From CAYNZV01 sp965217095 (GTDB taxonomy: Bacteria; Latescibacterota; UBA2968; UBA8231), in NCBI GenBank assembly GCA_965217095.1, contig OZ244235.1:6448001-6512000 (forward strand): a DNA stretch of 64,000 nucleotides, written 5' to 3'. Below the pieces are notes generated by a model. The model worked only from the letters and a program-made list of their open reading frames with translations, made no database searches and was not told where the DNA came from. The translations under genes and the position numbers were made by a program. This document shows, in pieces, positions 16,002 to 24,401 of the stretch (position 1 is its first letter; each line of letters opens with the position of its first letter).

Positions 16002-18103
16002 ACTTTGCTCACCTGCACGTACGCTCTTGGTTTTCGTTTTTGGGTGGGGGATCGCCCCCTGCAAAACTGGTCCAGCGAGCCGCGCAACTTGGGTTCACGG
16101 CCCTGGCTCTTACGGATAGGAACGGAGTCTACGGCGCGGTCCGGTTTCAGCAGGCGTGCAGAGATGCCGGCGTTCACGGGGTCATCGGCGCCGAGGTTAC
16201 GGTGGAGGACACCGCCCTGGTGCTTCTCTGCAAGAGCCGGAAAGGGTATGCCAACCTCAATCGCTTGCTGACCACCGCCCATCTGGCAGATAGAGACAAC
16301 CCCTCCGCCACCCTGGAGTCGGTGAAGAAGTACCATGAGGACCTGTACTGTCTTACCAACGGGAGGGAGGGAAGACTGTGGGAGCTGGCCTTGGGGCGGA
16401 AAACGCGGGAAGCGGATCTGTGGTTGCAGCAGTGGCACTCCATCTTTCGCGAGCGTCTATACGTGGAGCTGTGTCACGGTATGCGCCAGGGAGACAGTTT
16501 CGTGGTGCAGCGATTGTCTCGACTGGCCAATCGACACAGCATCCCAACGGTCGCTACCAACGATGTGCGTTTTTGCTGCCCGGACGATTACCGGCTCTAC
16601 GATCTGTTCACCTGTATCCGGCACAACATCCGCATATCCGATCCCCATCCTGATCGCCCCCACAATGCGGAACAGTATCTGAAAGGCGAAGCTGAGCTGC
16701 GCCGATGGATCCCTTTTCCCGAGGCGTTCGCCAACGCCGCAGAGATTGCTGCTAACTGTAGCGTCGATCTCCTTCCGGAAGAGATCACCCCACCCGCCGC
16801 CCATCTCCCCGACGGGATCAGTGGCAAAAAGTACCTCACCTCCCTTTGCCGCGAGGCGCTGCCGGTTAAATACCTGGAGCGCAAGGAAGAGGCGACCGCG
16901 CAATTGGAAAAGGAGCTGCGGATCATCACCGATCTCGACCTGCAAGAGTTTTTCCTGGTGGTGCGAGAGGTGGTTGCGGAAGCGCGACGCCGGGGAATTC
17001 GCTGTGCCGGCCGTGGCTCGGCGGCCAACAGCATCGTCGCCTATCTATTGGATATCACCGCAGTGGATCCGATCGAACACAATCTCCTGTTCGAACGTTT
17101 CCTGCACGGCGGCCGCAAAGGCACCCCCGACATCGACATCGACTTCGACTCCGATCGCCGCGACGAGGTGATCGAGTGGATGGAAGAGCGGTTCGGGTTG
17201 TCACAAACCGCGATGACTGCAACCCTGGTGACCTACCGCGCCCGTTCTGCCTTGCGGGACGTGGCAAAAACCCTCGGATGGCCTCTGGCGCTAATAAACG
17301 AGCTTACCAAGATGGTGCCGGGGCATGGCATCGGTGCCATTCCCGAGTTCACCGACCAGATCACCGCTCATTTGGGGGCATCGCCACTGGTCGATTACCT
17401 GCTGTCTACAGTGCGACAGTTGGAGGGGTGCCCGCGTCATCTCGGGTTGCATTCGGGGGGGATGGTGCTCTCGAGAAAGTGTCTCGCTTATTTCAGCCCT
17501 ACCCAGGTGAGTGCCAACGGGGTGAAGGAGCTGCAGTTCGACAAGTACGACATCGAAGCGCTGGGGCTGGTCAAACTCGATGTACTCGGTCTGCGTATGT
17601 TGGCCACCCTCAGCGAGGCCGAAGAGCTGGTGCGGCGTCACGAAGATCCGCAATTCGACATCGATACGCTGCAGCTGGATGATCCAAGGGTATACGAGCT
17701 TATGTGCTCAAGCCGCACCATCGGCCTGTTCCAGATCGAATCCCAGGGTCAGATGCATATGTTGGCGGTCAATCAACCCAGCTGTTTCAACGATGTGATC
17801 GTCGAAGTGGCTCTATTTCGTCCCGGACCGCTGCAGTCGGGCATGGTACATCCTTACATCAGGCGTCGCCAGGGCAAGGAGGAAGTGGTGTACGACCATC
17901 CCATCCTGGAGGAGATCCTCGAAGACACCTACGGCATCATCCTGTTCCAGGAGCAGGTGCTGGAGATAGCCCATCGCTTTGCTCACATGAGTCTCGAAGA
18001 AGCGGACGATTTTCGCGCCTTAATGTCCAAGTTCAGAGACTCGGGAGAGATGGAACGGATGCGGGGCAAATTTGTTGCAGCCCGAAGGTGTTCGACAGGC
18101 TAG
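15950..18103 (+). CDS. dnaE2: Error-prone DNA polymerase III alpha DnaE2, N-terminal part (frameshifted)
   Basis: 717 codons before a frameshift. The PHP domain opens FAHLHVRSWFSFLGGGSPP; the polymerase core shows AGRGSAANSIVAYLLDIT, PDIDIDFDSDRRDEVIEW (catalytic Asp cluster) and LFQIESQGQMHML. DnaE2 is the SOS-induced, mutation-prone replicase that works with ImuB. The start could be ATG 15950 or a TTG at 15998 overlapping the previous stop. The frame breaks near 18081-18083, where one base too many in a C run shifts it; the rest of the protein continues at once in the next frame. This may be a real mutation or a read error. Confidence 0.87.
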   Translation: MPKGNGGCLAPGENGRLNFAHLHVRSWFSFLGGGSPPAKLVQRAAQLGFTALALTDRNGVYGAVRFQQACRDAGVHGVIGAEVTVEDTALVLLCKSRKGYANLNRLLTTAHLADRDNPSATLESVKKYHEDLYCLTNGREGRLWELALGRKTREADLWLQQWHSIFRERLYVELCHGMRQGDSFVVQRLSRLANRHSIPTVATNDVRFCCPDDYRLYDLFTCIRHNIRISDPHPDRPHNAEQYLKGEAELRRWIPFPEAFANAAEIAANCSVDLLPEEITPPAAHLPDGISGKKYLTSLCREALPVKYLERKEEATAQLEKELRIITDLDLQEFFLVVREVVAEARRRGIRCAGRGSAANSIVAYLLDITAVDPIEHNLLFERFLHGGRKGTPDIDIDFDSDRRDEVIEWMEERFGLSQTAMTATLVTYRARSALRDVAKTLGWPLALINELTKMVPGHGIGAIPEFTDQITAHLGASPLVDYLLSTVRQLEGCPRHLGLHSGGMVLSRKCLAYFSPTQVSANGVKELQFDKYDIEALGLVKLDVLGLRMLATLSEAEELVRRHEDPQFDIDTLQLDDPRVYELMCSSRTIGLFQIESQGQMHMLAVNQPSCFNDVIVEVALFRPGPLQSGMVHPYIRRRQGKEEVVYDHPILEEILEDTYGIILFQEQVLEIAHRFAHMSLEEADDFRALMSKFRDSGEMERMRGKFVAARRCSTG

Positions 18104-19190
18104 GGCAGGGGGTCAAAAGGTGTTCGATCAGGTTTCCCACTTCGTCGGTTACGGGTTTTGCCGTTCCCACGCGGCGGCCTTTGCGCGTACGGTGTATCAC
18201 TCCGCCTATTTGAAACGATTCAACCCGGCTTGTTACATGGCGGCCGTTATGGAGCATCGTCCCGGATTTTACGATCAGGGAACACTTGAAGAGGAAGCGA
18301 AACGTTTCGGTGTCGAGATTCTGCCGCCAGACATTAATTGCTCTCAAATTCGTTTTGATGTGGAGTCGGTAAAGGAGGGGAGTCTGGCGATTCGCAAACC
18401 TTTGACCTCGGTGCGCAATCTGTCCGAAGAGGATGCAACGCGTATCGTCTGGGGTCGCCTCGCAGGAGCGTACAAAAGCGTGGAGGACCTAATCACCCGA
18501 GTTGCCATCGATCGCGATGTGCTCGAACCGCTCGCCCTTGCCGGCGCTCTGGATAAGCTTGCTGCTTCCAGCCGCGATGCTTTATGGCAGATTGGAGTAC
18601 TGATGAATCGCATCGACTTGATCCGCGATCACTCTCCAGTCCACTCACTGTTCACCTTGCCGGTCATCTCCTCGGTTGATATCCCCGAGCTTCCGGATCT
18701 GACTCGGGTCGAACGAATGACCTGGGACCACCACGCCCACGAAGCGAGCCGGGTACACCCCATGTCGTTGATTCGTCGTACCTTGAAGAGGTTTGGGGTG
18801 ATGCCGATCGGCAGCTGCTTCCGAATCGTTCCGCTAGAGCAAGAAGGCAAAACCGCGGAGCCCATGGTGACCATCGCCGGCCGCGTCATTTTGCGCCAGC
18901 GTCCCGCCACCGCCAAGGGAGTTATGTTTATCACCCTCGAGGACGAAACGGGGTATATCCAGGGGGTGGCGTTTCAACAGATCCAAGAGCAGTTTGGTGA
19001 GGTGCTGAGACAACCGGAGCTGATCGTCAGGGGCCGTTTACAATCCAGGGGAGGATGGAGAGGGTTGGTCTTCCAAGAAGCCTGGCCTATCGAAGGAATG
19101 TTCGGCGGTTATTCCGGTTTTGCCTCGCAGAGTGGAGGAAGAGACCAGGTCGATGCGGCCCCTATTTCGGCGCAACGACAGATGAGGTAG
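18072..19190 (+). CDS. dnaE2: DnaE2, C-terminal part after frameshift
   Basis: Continues the DnaE2 sequence directly: KVFDQVSHFVGYGFCRSHAAAFA is the conserved region that follows the breakpoint in intact homologues, then AYLKRFNPACYMAAVMEH, the helix-hairpin-helix region and a C-terminal OB-fold (VTIAGRVILRQRPATAKGVMF). Together the two parts give about 1,070 residues, the normal DnaE2 length. Removing one C at 18081-18083 joins them. No separate ribosome site is seen, so it is not an independent gene. Confidence 0.87.
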   Translation: MLQPEGVRQARAGGQKVFDQVSHFVGYGFCRSHAAAFARTVYHSAYLKRFNPACYMAAVMEHRPGFYDQGTLEEEAKRFGVEILPPDINCSQIRFDVESVKEGSLAIRKPLTSVRNLSEEDATRIVWGRLAGAYKSVEDLITRVAIDRDVLEPLALAGALDKLAASSRDALWQIGVLMNRIDLIRDHSPVHSLFTLPVISSVDIPELPDLTRVERMTWDHHAHEASRVHPMSLIRRTLKRFGVMPIGSCFRIVPLEQEGKTAEPMVTIAGRVILRQRPATAKGVMFITLEDETGYIQGVAFQQIQEQFGEVLRQPELIVRGRLQSRGGWRGLVFQEAWPIEGMFGGYSGFASQSGGRDQVDAAPISAQRQMR

Positions 19191-19222
19191 CGTGTGATCA
19201 CGGGCGTGTCCGAGTGTGCTAC

Positions 19223-19873
19223 CTAACCGTGCCGCTCCTCTTTCCACGGGTCACCACGCCGATGATATCCGCGCTGTTCCCAATAACCGGGCTGGTCGAC
19301 CGGGCTGAAGATCAGTTTGCGCAGAAACTTCGCTGACTTCCAGGCATATAGCTTGGGAACGATGAGGCGCATGGGTCCGCCGTGCTCGCGGGAAAGGGGC
19401 TCTCCAAAAAGCTCATCTGCAAGAATCACGTCCTCATCGAGGCAGTCCGCGAGTGGCAGATTGGTGGTGTAATAGTCCGCTCCCTCGGCAATCACGAATC
19501 GGGCCGTCGACTTGGGCCGAGCCATAGCGGCAAGATCGATGAACCTGACGCCGTTCCACTTCACGTCGAATTTGGACCAGGTGGTAACGCAATGAAAATC
19601 GGAAACCTGCTCGCAACGGGGTAGCTGACGGAACTGCTCCCAGTCCAACTCTACCGTCTCTTCCACCTCCCCCTCAACCTTCAAATACCATCGAGGCTCG
19701 TAGAATTTGGGCCGAACACCCAGATCCAGGACCGGAAACCCGGTCGTCACGTGCTGACCAGGTGGCAATCGTTCCACCTTCGGATCGGCCTGACGAGGTG
19801 CCTGCTTCTTGAACCGCTCCAGCAGTTTCCTCTTGGCCTCGATCATTTTCTGGTTGTATTCCACGTTCCCCAT
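19223..19873 (-). CDS. Sulfite oxidase-like molybdopterin oxidoreductase
   Basis: 216 residues, the size of stand-alone oxidoreductase molybdopterin-binding domain proteins (YuiH-type). The Mo-ligating Cys lies in DFHCVTTWS (residue 95), followed by WNGVRF and the cofactor-binding HGGPMRLIVPKLYAWKSAKF. There is no signal peptide, so it is probably cytoplasmic and acts on an unknown oxo-anion or sulfoxide-like substrate. It is convergent with dnaE2, 32 bases apart. A terminator belonging to the next upstream minus-strand gene lies just before its start. Confidence 0.85.
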   Translation of the reverse strand: MGNVEYNQKMIEAKRKLLERFKKQAPRQADPKVERLPPGQHVTTGFPVLDLGVRPKFYEPRWYLKVEGEVEETVELDWEQFRQLPRCEQVSDFHCVTTWSKFDVKWNGVRFIDLAAMARPKSTARFVIAEGADYYTTNLPLADCLDEDVILADELFGEPLSREHGGPMRLIVPKLYAWKSAKFLRKLIFSPVDQPGYWEQRGYHRRGDPWKEERHG

Positions 19874-19893
19874 TCCTCAATGGAGCAAACAGA

Positions 19894-19920
19894 AAACCCC
19901 CGTCATCGCGACGAGGGTTT
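19894..19920 (-). terminator. Intrinsic terminator after the DUF5343 gene
   Basis: Arms AAACCCTCGTC and GACGGGGGTTT (minus strand) pair with one mismatch around a five-base loop and run into TTTTCTGTTT. It lies 30 bases beyond the stop of the DUF5343 gene. Confidence 0.65.
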
Positions 19921-19949
19921 CAGTGTGTCTGGTAACGCGCGGGTGTCTT

Positions 19950-20753
19950 TCAGGCGCGTCGAATTCGGTCCAGGAGCCGTTCCAAACGGTCGAACGCCAC
20001 GCGCATCATCTCTTCGTCCCAGTCGCCGTCCACCTTGATACTGACGATTTTCTGCACCGCTTCCAGATACGCCTTTTGCGAATCCGTCAACACTCGAGCG
20101 ATTGGCGAGCGATCTTGCCCCCTGTCCGGAGAGCGATCGTTACTTCCCTGCCGCTCGGCTTGCGGCTGTCCACGTTTGCGCCGACTGTCTCGGCTCGGCT
20201 CCGAGCTTGTTGCTTTGGCCGGTTCGGGTGGTGGCGAATCTTTGGCTTCTGAATCGCTACCCTCATTCTGCGAACCTGCGGTATCGTCGCCGCCATTCTG
20301 CGAACCATAGTTGGATTCAGTGATCAAGTATTTGAAAAACATCTTCATCTTGTTGGCGGAATCTCGACCCATGCCCGTTCGTTCGGTGAAAAACGAGACG
20401 ATGTCGTTGTCGGAAATATTGCCGTTTCCTGCGTTCCACTGTTCCAGCAACTCGGGGTACAGGTCCTGGAGAATATCGGCCAGCGCCTGTTTACGCGATG
20501 CCGTCTCCACTAGGCGCTGCAGGAGCTCGGTGGGCTGCTGGTCACGGTCGATCAGATTCATCGCTTCGATCCCCCGCAAAAAACGGTGGATCATGGATGG
20601 CGTACGGATGATAGCCCGCATATAATCGCGGTCGATCTGTTCGGGAATGGCGCGCTCCAGTCGCGACAGGAACTTGTCGAACTGGACCTTGGTTACGTAC
20701 GGATACCAGGTTCGGCTCGCTTTTTCCTGACCCTCGTTGGTGTCTTCAGTCAT
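19950..20753 (-). CDS. DUF5343-family protein
   Basis: 267 residues. Residues ~15-150 match the DUF5343 layout, an all-helical domain with winged-helix-like character (VTKVQFDKFLSRLERAIPEQ, GRDSANKMKMFFKYLI). A low-complexity Ser/Asp/Gln/Arg linker follows (~155-215) and a short helical end (VLTDSQKAYLEAVQKIV). Such proteins are seen near mobile or defence loci but have no proven function. It is followed by its own terminator and preceded by a 70-base gap from queF, so it is probably transcribed alone or with queC-queF. Confidence 0.65.
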   Translation of the reverse strand: MTEDTNEGQEKASRTWYPYVTKVQFDKFLSRLERAIPEQIDRDYMRAIIRTPSMIHRFLRGIEAMNLIDRDQQPTELLQRLVETASRKQALADILQDLYPELLEQWNAGNGNISDNDIVSFFTERTGMGRDSANKMKMFFKYLITESNYGSQNGGDDTAGSQNEGSDSEAKDSPPPEPAKATSSEPSRDSRRKRGQPQAERQGSNDRSPDRGQDRSPIARVLTDSQKAYLEAVQKIVSIKVDGDWDEEMMRVAFDRLERLLDRIRRA

Positions 20754-20823
20754 TTCCGTTTCTCCATATGTGTGCTCGACACGCCCTCCCTTGTCGCAGA
20801 CGCTCTGCGCTCAATCACCTTCG

Positions 20824-21177
20824 TTAGCCCGGGTGTCTCGCTGTTACAATCGTCTTGATGCCGCCGCGCACGCTGAATTCGCCGATGACGGTCATGTTGC
20901 GCGGGGCGCATGCAGCCACTAGATCGTCAAGAATCTTGTTGGTGACCGCTTCGTAGAATATCCCTTCCTGGCGGTATGACCAGAGATATAGCTTCAGTGA
21001 TTTGAGCTCGATACAGCTGCGGTCGGGGATGTAACTGATGCGTATCGTGCCGAAATCCGGCTGTCCGGTCTTGGGGCAGACCGACGTGAATTCCGGGCAC
21101 TCCGCGTCAATGGAGTACTCCCGATCGGGATTGGGATTGGGGAAGGTCTCAAGTATACCGGCAGTGGCCGAACTCAT
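20824..21177 (-). CDS. queF: preQ0 reductase QueF (type I)
   Basis: 117 residues, the short single-domain form. Catalytic Cys in FTSVCPKTGQPDFG forms the thioimide with preQ0; the signature ELKSLKLYLWSYRQ and the His/Glu end are present. QueF reduces 7-cyano-7-deazaguanine to preQ1 with NADPH on the way to queuosine in tRNA. It lies 85 bases downstream of queC on the same strand. Confidence 0.93.
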   Translation of the reverse strand: MSSATAGILETFPNPNPDREYSIDAECPEFTSVCPKTGQPDFGTIRISYIPDRSCIELKSLKLYLWSYRQEGIFYEAVTNKILDDLVAACAPRNMTVIGEFSVRGGIKTIVTARHPG

Positions 21178-21262
21178 GAATGTCTTTAATGGAACAGATG
21201 TAGACTGTGTTGCCTCGATTCAAAGGTAGTCGTTTTGCGGCGGCCCACAAGCGGATCGCGGC

Positions 21263-21940
21263 TCAGGCGTAGCGGATCGGGTCCTCTATTCCGGCGCGCT
21301 CGAACGCCGCTCGCCGCAACCGGCAACTATGGCAGCTGCCGCATGCCAGATCTTCTCTGTCGTAACACGACCAGGTAAGATGGAGCGGGGCTTCCAGCTC
21401 GATCCCGCGCCGGACGATTCCCTCCTTGTCCAGTGCGATCAGGGGTGTCTTCACCTGAATGTTCGTTTGTGGCCTGGTGCCGGATTCAATGAGATTGTTG
21501 AAGGACGCGAAGAACTCAGGACGGCAGTCGGGGTAGATGTTTTCGGCGGCGTGAGCACCGATAAAGATCTCGCGGCATTGGAGCGTTTCCGCCCAAGCCA
21601 CCGCAATGCCGAGTATGTTGGCATTGCGAAAGGGAACGTAGGTGTTGGGATTCTTTTCGTGCGCCGAGCCTTGGGGGATTGCCATGGCGCGATCAACGAG
21701 GCTAGAACCGCCGATCTGTCGCATGAATGAGACGTCGGTTGCAAGACGGTGTTTTACGTTGTAGTGCTCTGCCAAATCTAAAAATGACTGCAGCTCCCGG
21801 CGCTCTGTGCGCTGGCCGTAATTCAGATGCAGGAAAGCCATCGTGTGGGAGCCGGCGGCAATGGCGGCGGTAACACAGCTGTCCAGGCCGCCGCTGACGA
21901 GCACGACCGCTGTTGGCGCCGAAGTAGGATTGCCAATCAT
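21263..21940 (-). CDS. queC: 7-cyano-7-deazaguanine synthase QueC
   Basis: 225 residues from ATG 21940, giving the usual QueC length; the frame runs further upstream without support. The PP-loop SGGLDSCV binds ATP, and the zinc site is the Cys cluster in TWSCYDREDLACGSCHSC. QueC makes preQ0 from 7-carboxy-7-deazaguanine and ammonia. It pairs with queF downstream and is divergent from ispH. No preQ1 riboswitch hairpin was recognised. Confidence 0.93.
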   Translation of the reverse strand: MIGNPTSAPTAVVLVSGGLDSCVTAAIAAGSHTMAFLHLNYGQRTERRELQSFLDLAEHYNVKHRLATDVSFMRQIGGSSLVDRAMAIPQGSAHEKNPNTYVPFRNANILGIAVAWAETLQCREIFIGAHAAENIYPDCRPEFFASFNNLIESGTRPQTNIQVKTPLIALDKEGIVRRGIELEAPLHLTWSCYDREDLACGSCHSCRLRRAAFERAGIEDPIRYA

Positions 21941-22016
21941 GGTAGGATCTGGGCGGAGGATAAACGACGGTCGAATACGGGTCAACAACGCGACACCGGT
22001 CCGCGCCGCGATCGTA

Positions 22017-22044
22017 TTGACTTTCGGTTGCCTGGCGGTAGATT
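22017..22044 (+). promoter_or_regulatory. Candidate sigma-70-type promoter for ispH
   Basis: TTGACT, 16-base spacer, TAGATT, 38 bases before the ispH start, in the divergent queC-ispH gap. Judged by eye only. Confidence 0.4.
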
Positions 22045-22081
22045 CTCGAGAGCTCACCAGCTATCTCGTCCTGGAGTTTCG

Positions 22082-23356
22082 ATGGCGTTCTCCCAATTCG
22101 ATCGCGTTCCAAATCATTACGCTGGCACCATTATCCAGCGGGTAAAGGATCTGCGCCTTGAACACGGAAAGCGGTCCTTGCTTCCCACCGTTCTCCGGGT
22201 CGGCGAGCTGGAATTCCTCATCCCCCGTTATTTCGGCTTTTGTTTCGGTGTCGAGCGCGCGATTCATATGGCGTTCGCTGCCCTCGACAAGAACTCGGAT
22301 CGCAACATCAACCTGGTCAGCCAGATCATCCACAATCCGGTGGTCAATAACGACCTCCAGGAACGTGGAATTCGCTTCGTTTACGACGAAAATGGCAAAC
22401 GCAACATTCCCGAGGGAGATATCACTGGCGAAGACGTGGTGCTGATCCCGGCGTTTGGAACAACCCTGGAAATCGAATCGTCTCTGCGTCGCAGCGGCGT
22501 CGACACCTCGTCTGCCGAGTTTCGCGAGAATTACGATACCACCTGCCCGTTCGTCTCAAAGGTCTGGGACCGAGGTGAGCAGCTGGGGCTCGAGGGTTAT
22601 ACCATTATAATTCACGGCAAGTTCCGCCATGAGGAAACCCAGGCGACCCAGTCCCACACCAAGAAGCACGGCCATACCCTGGTGGTCTGGAACGAGGAGG
22701 AAGCAGCTCAAGTACGCGATTTCATTGTTGGCAAGTCGACGCTGGCGCATTTTCGTGAAACCTTCGACGGCAAGTGGTCCGCCGACTTCGATCCCGCGCG
22801 GGATTTGGAGCGGGTCGCGGTGGTCAACCAGACCACCATGTTGGCCGAAGAGACCCGCGAGGTGGCGTCGATCATTCGCGCTGCGATGGTCCAAAAGTAC
22901 GGCGATGAGAATCTGGAATATCATTTCGCCGACACCAACGACACCCTGTGTTACGCCACCAACCAGAATCAGAACGCCACCAAGAGCGTGCTCGATGCCG
23001 GCGCCGACATGGCCGTCATTGTTGGCGGATACAACAGCTCCAACACCTCCCACCTGGTGGAAATCTGCTCACAGGTCATGCCCAGCTATCTCATCGCCGG
23101 CAGCGCCGAGCTGATTTCCAGCCAACTCCTGCGCCACTTCGACATCGAAACCAAGGAAATCGTCGAAACCGAGGATTGGCTCCCGGAAGATCCGAACACT
23201 CGTATCGTGGTCACTTCCGGCGCCTCCTGTCCGGATGTGCTGATGAATGAGGTGGTCGAGAAGATCGCCGGTTTCTACGGCTACGGAAGCGAAGCGATCG
23301 GCCAAGGTCTCGAGAATCTGTGCCTGCTCGATGTAGGCAACACACAGACTGCCTAA
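22082..23356 (+). CDS. ispH: 4-hydroxy-3-methylbut-2-enyl diphosphate reductase IspH, cyanobacterial/plant type
   Basis: 424 residues from ATG 22082; typical bacterial IspH is ~310. The longer form, with N-terminal and internal extensions, matches cyanobacterial and plastid enzymes. The three [4Fe-4S] Cys are seen in FGFCFGVERAI, TTCPFVSKVW and SGASCPDVLMN, and the substrate His in IIHNPVVNNDL and IIHGKFRHEE. IspH performs the last MEP-pathway step, giving IPP and DMAPP. It is followed after a 200-base gap by the BMC locus. Confidence 0.92.
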   Translation: MAFSQFDRVPNHYAGTIIQRVKDLRLEHGKRSLLPTVLRVGELEFLIPRYFGFCFGVERAIHMAFAALDKNSDRNINLVSQIIHNPVVNNDLQERGIRFVYDENGKRNIPEGDITGEDVVLIPAFGTTLEIESSLRRSGVDTSSAEFRENYDTTCPFVSKVWDRGEQLGLEGYTIIIHGKFRHEETQATQSHTKKHGHTLVVWNEEEAAQVRDFIVGKSTLAHFRETFDGKWSADFDPARDLERVAVVNQTTMLAEETREVASIIRAAMVQKYGDENLEYHFADTNDTLCYATNQNQNATKSVLDAGADMAVIVGGYNSSNTSHLVEICSQVMPSYLIAGSAELISSQLLRHFDIETKEIVETEDWLPEDPNTRIVVTSGASCPDVLMNEVVEKIAGFYGYGSEAIGQGLENLCLLDVGNTQTA

Positions 23357-23462
23357 CGCTGTCGCCAGCGCCTCGACTCCTACCGCTTCTACCCATTCCC
23401 AACAATTTCCCTTCGACCAGACCCTAAATACCTTGCCCCAGCTACTGTTAACGCGCGGTCTA

Positions 23463-23519
23463 TGGTGGCTTTGGGAGCATGCCACCACCTTGACAGGCAT
23501 GGGCAGGTATGGCTACTAT
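23463..23519 (+). promoter_or_regulatory. Candidate promoter and operator of the BMC operon
   Basis: TTGACA (23490-23495), an 18-base spacer and TACTAT (23514-23519) form a good -35/-10 pair. Directly upstream is a perfect inverted repeat TGGTGGC-N11-GCCACCA (23463-23487), a possible regulator site. The -10 overlaps two upstream in-frame ATGs of the first shell gene, which favours the start at 23560. Confidence 0.5.
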
Positions 23520-23559
23520 GAAGGGGCGTTCTCCCCCCCCCAATCCCACTCTACGGAAC

Positions 23560-23862
23560 ATGCTTCTCGCGCAGGTCAAAGGCCACGTTGTATCCAGTGC
23601 CAAGATCGACAGTTTGACGGGGAAAAAGCTGTTGCTCGTAGAGATCGTTACCGTGCGTGACGAGGGCTTGGAGCGCACCGAGCGCCACATGGTTTGCGTC
23701 GATGCCGTGGGAGCTGGCGAAAGGGAACTGGTGCTGGTGGTCATGGGAAGCTCAGCTCGGGTTGCCCCCCATCTCGGCGACGTGCCCACGGATGCGGTCA
23801 TCGTCGGCATTATCGATTCGCTGCAGGCGTTCGGCCGCGACATGCAGCTGGCGGACGCATGA
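23560..23862 (+). CDS. BMC vertex protein (BMC-P, EutN/CcmL family) 1
   Basis: 100 residues from ATG 23560, where the EutN/CcmL fold begins (MLLAQVKGHVVSSAKIDSLTGKKLLLVE). The family C-terminal signature VPTDAVIVGIIDSL is present. BMC-P proteins form pentamers that close the vertices of the icosahedral shell. Longer starts (23509, 23518) would lie inside the predicted -10. First gene of a 12-gene shell/enzyme operon; its stop overlaps the next ATG (ATGA). Confidence 0.88.
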   Translation: MLLAQVKGHVVSSAKIDSLTGKKLLLVEIVTVRDEGLERTERHMVCVDAVGAGERELVLVVMGSSARVAPHLGDVPTDAVIVGIIDSLQAFGRDMQLADA

Positions 23863-24113
23863 AACGGTGCCGCGTGATTGGCAACGTGGTTTCCAGCTCG
23901 AAGCATCCGGCACTGGCTGGCAAGAAGCTGTTGCTGGTCAGACATCACGAAGAGACCGGCGATCCTGACCCCGGGATCGGTCTCGCCGTGGATGGCGCCG
24001 GCGCCGGGATCGGCGATGACGTTATCGTCAGCGATTCCGGCGAAGCGGGCCGTGCCGTTACAGGCATCCAACATCCTCCCCTGCGCAGTGTAATTGTCGG
24101 CATTGTGGATTGA
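23859..24113 (+). CDS. BMC vertex protein (BMC-P) 2
   Basis: 84 residues, start overlapping the previous stop by four bases. Opens KRCRVIGNVVSSSKHPALAGKKLLLVRH and ends with the LRSVIVGIVD strand of the EutN/CcmL fold; the middle segment carries a Gly/Ala-rich loop AVDGAGAGIGDDVIVSDSGEAG. Three different BMC-P genes in a row suggest distinct vertices or mixed pentamers. Confidence 0.87.
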   Translation: MKRCRVIGNVVSSSKHPALAGKKLLLVRHHEETGDPDPGIGLAVDGAGAGIGDDVIVSDSGEAGRAVTGIQHPPLRSVIVGIVD

Positions 24114-24116
24114 TCT

Positions 24117-24401
24117 ATGAAGTTGAATAAGGTTATTGGCACAGTGGTGCTGTCCAGTTGTATCGAGCCCTTCAAGGGCAGGACCCTGCACCTGACGCAG
24201 AATCTCAACGAGAGGCTCGAGCTGGTGGGCGATGCGGATGTCAGCATGGCCTGGGAACCGGTTCGCGAAGGGGAACTGGCCATTGTCGAGATCGCGCGGG
24301 AAAGTGCCAATGCGTTCGATCCTCCCGTGCCCACGGATTCGGTAATTCTTGGCAGGGTCGACCGGGTTCACATCGATGAGAGATATAGCGGAGGTAAGTA
24401 G
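24117..24401 (+). CDS. BMC vertex protein (BMC-P) 3
   Basis: 94 residues. EutN/CcmL fold with NKVIGTVVLSSCIEPFKGRTLHLTQ at the start and VPTDSVILGRVDRVHID near the end. It is more divergent than the other two, with an acidic loop (ELVGDADVSMAWEPVREGEL). It is three bases after the previous stop and its own TAG abuts the ATG of the BMC-T gene. Confidence 0.86.
   Translation: MKLNKVIGTVVLSSCIEPFKGRTLHLTQNLNERLELVGDADVSMAWEPVREGELAIVEIARESANAFDPPVPTDSVILGRVDRVHIDERYSGGK

Noticed and set aside
21178..22081. preQ1 or other riboswitch near queC/queF
   Set aside because: No A-rich pseudoknot or known preQ1 aptamer pattern was found in the gaps beside the genes.
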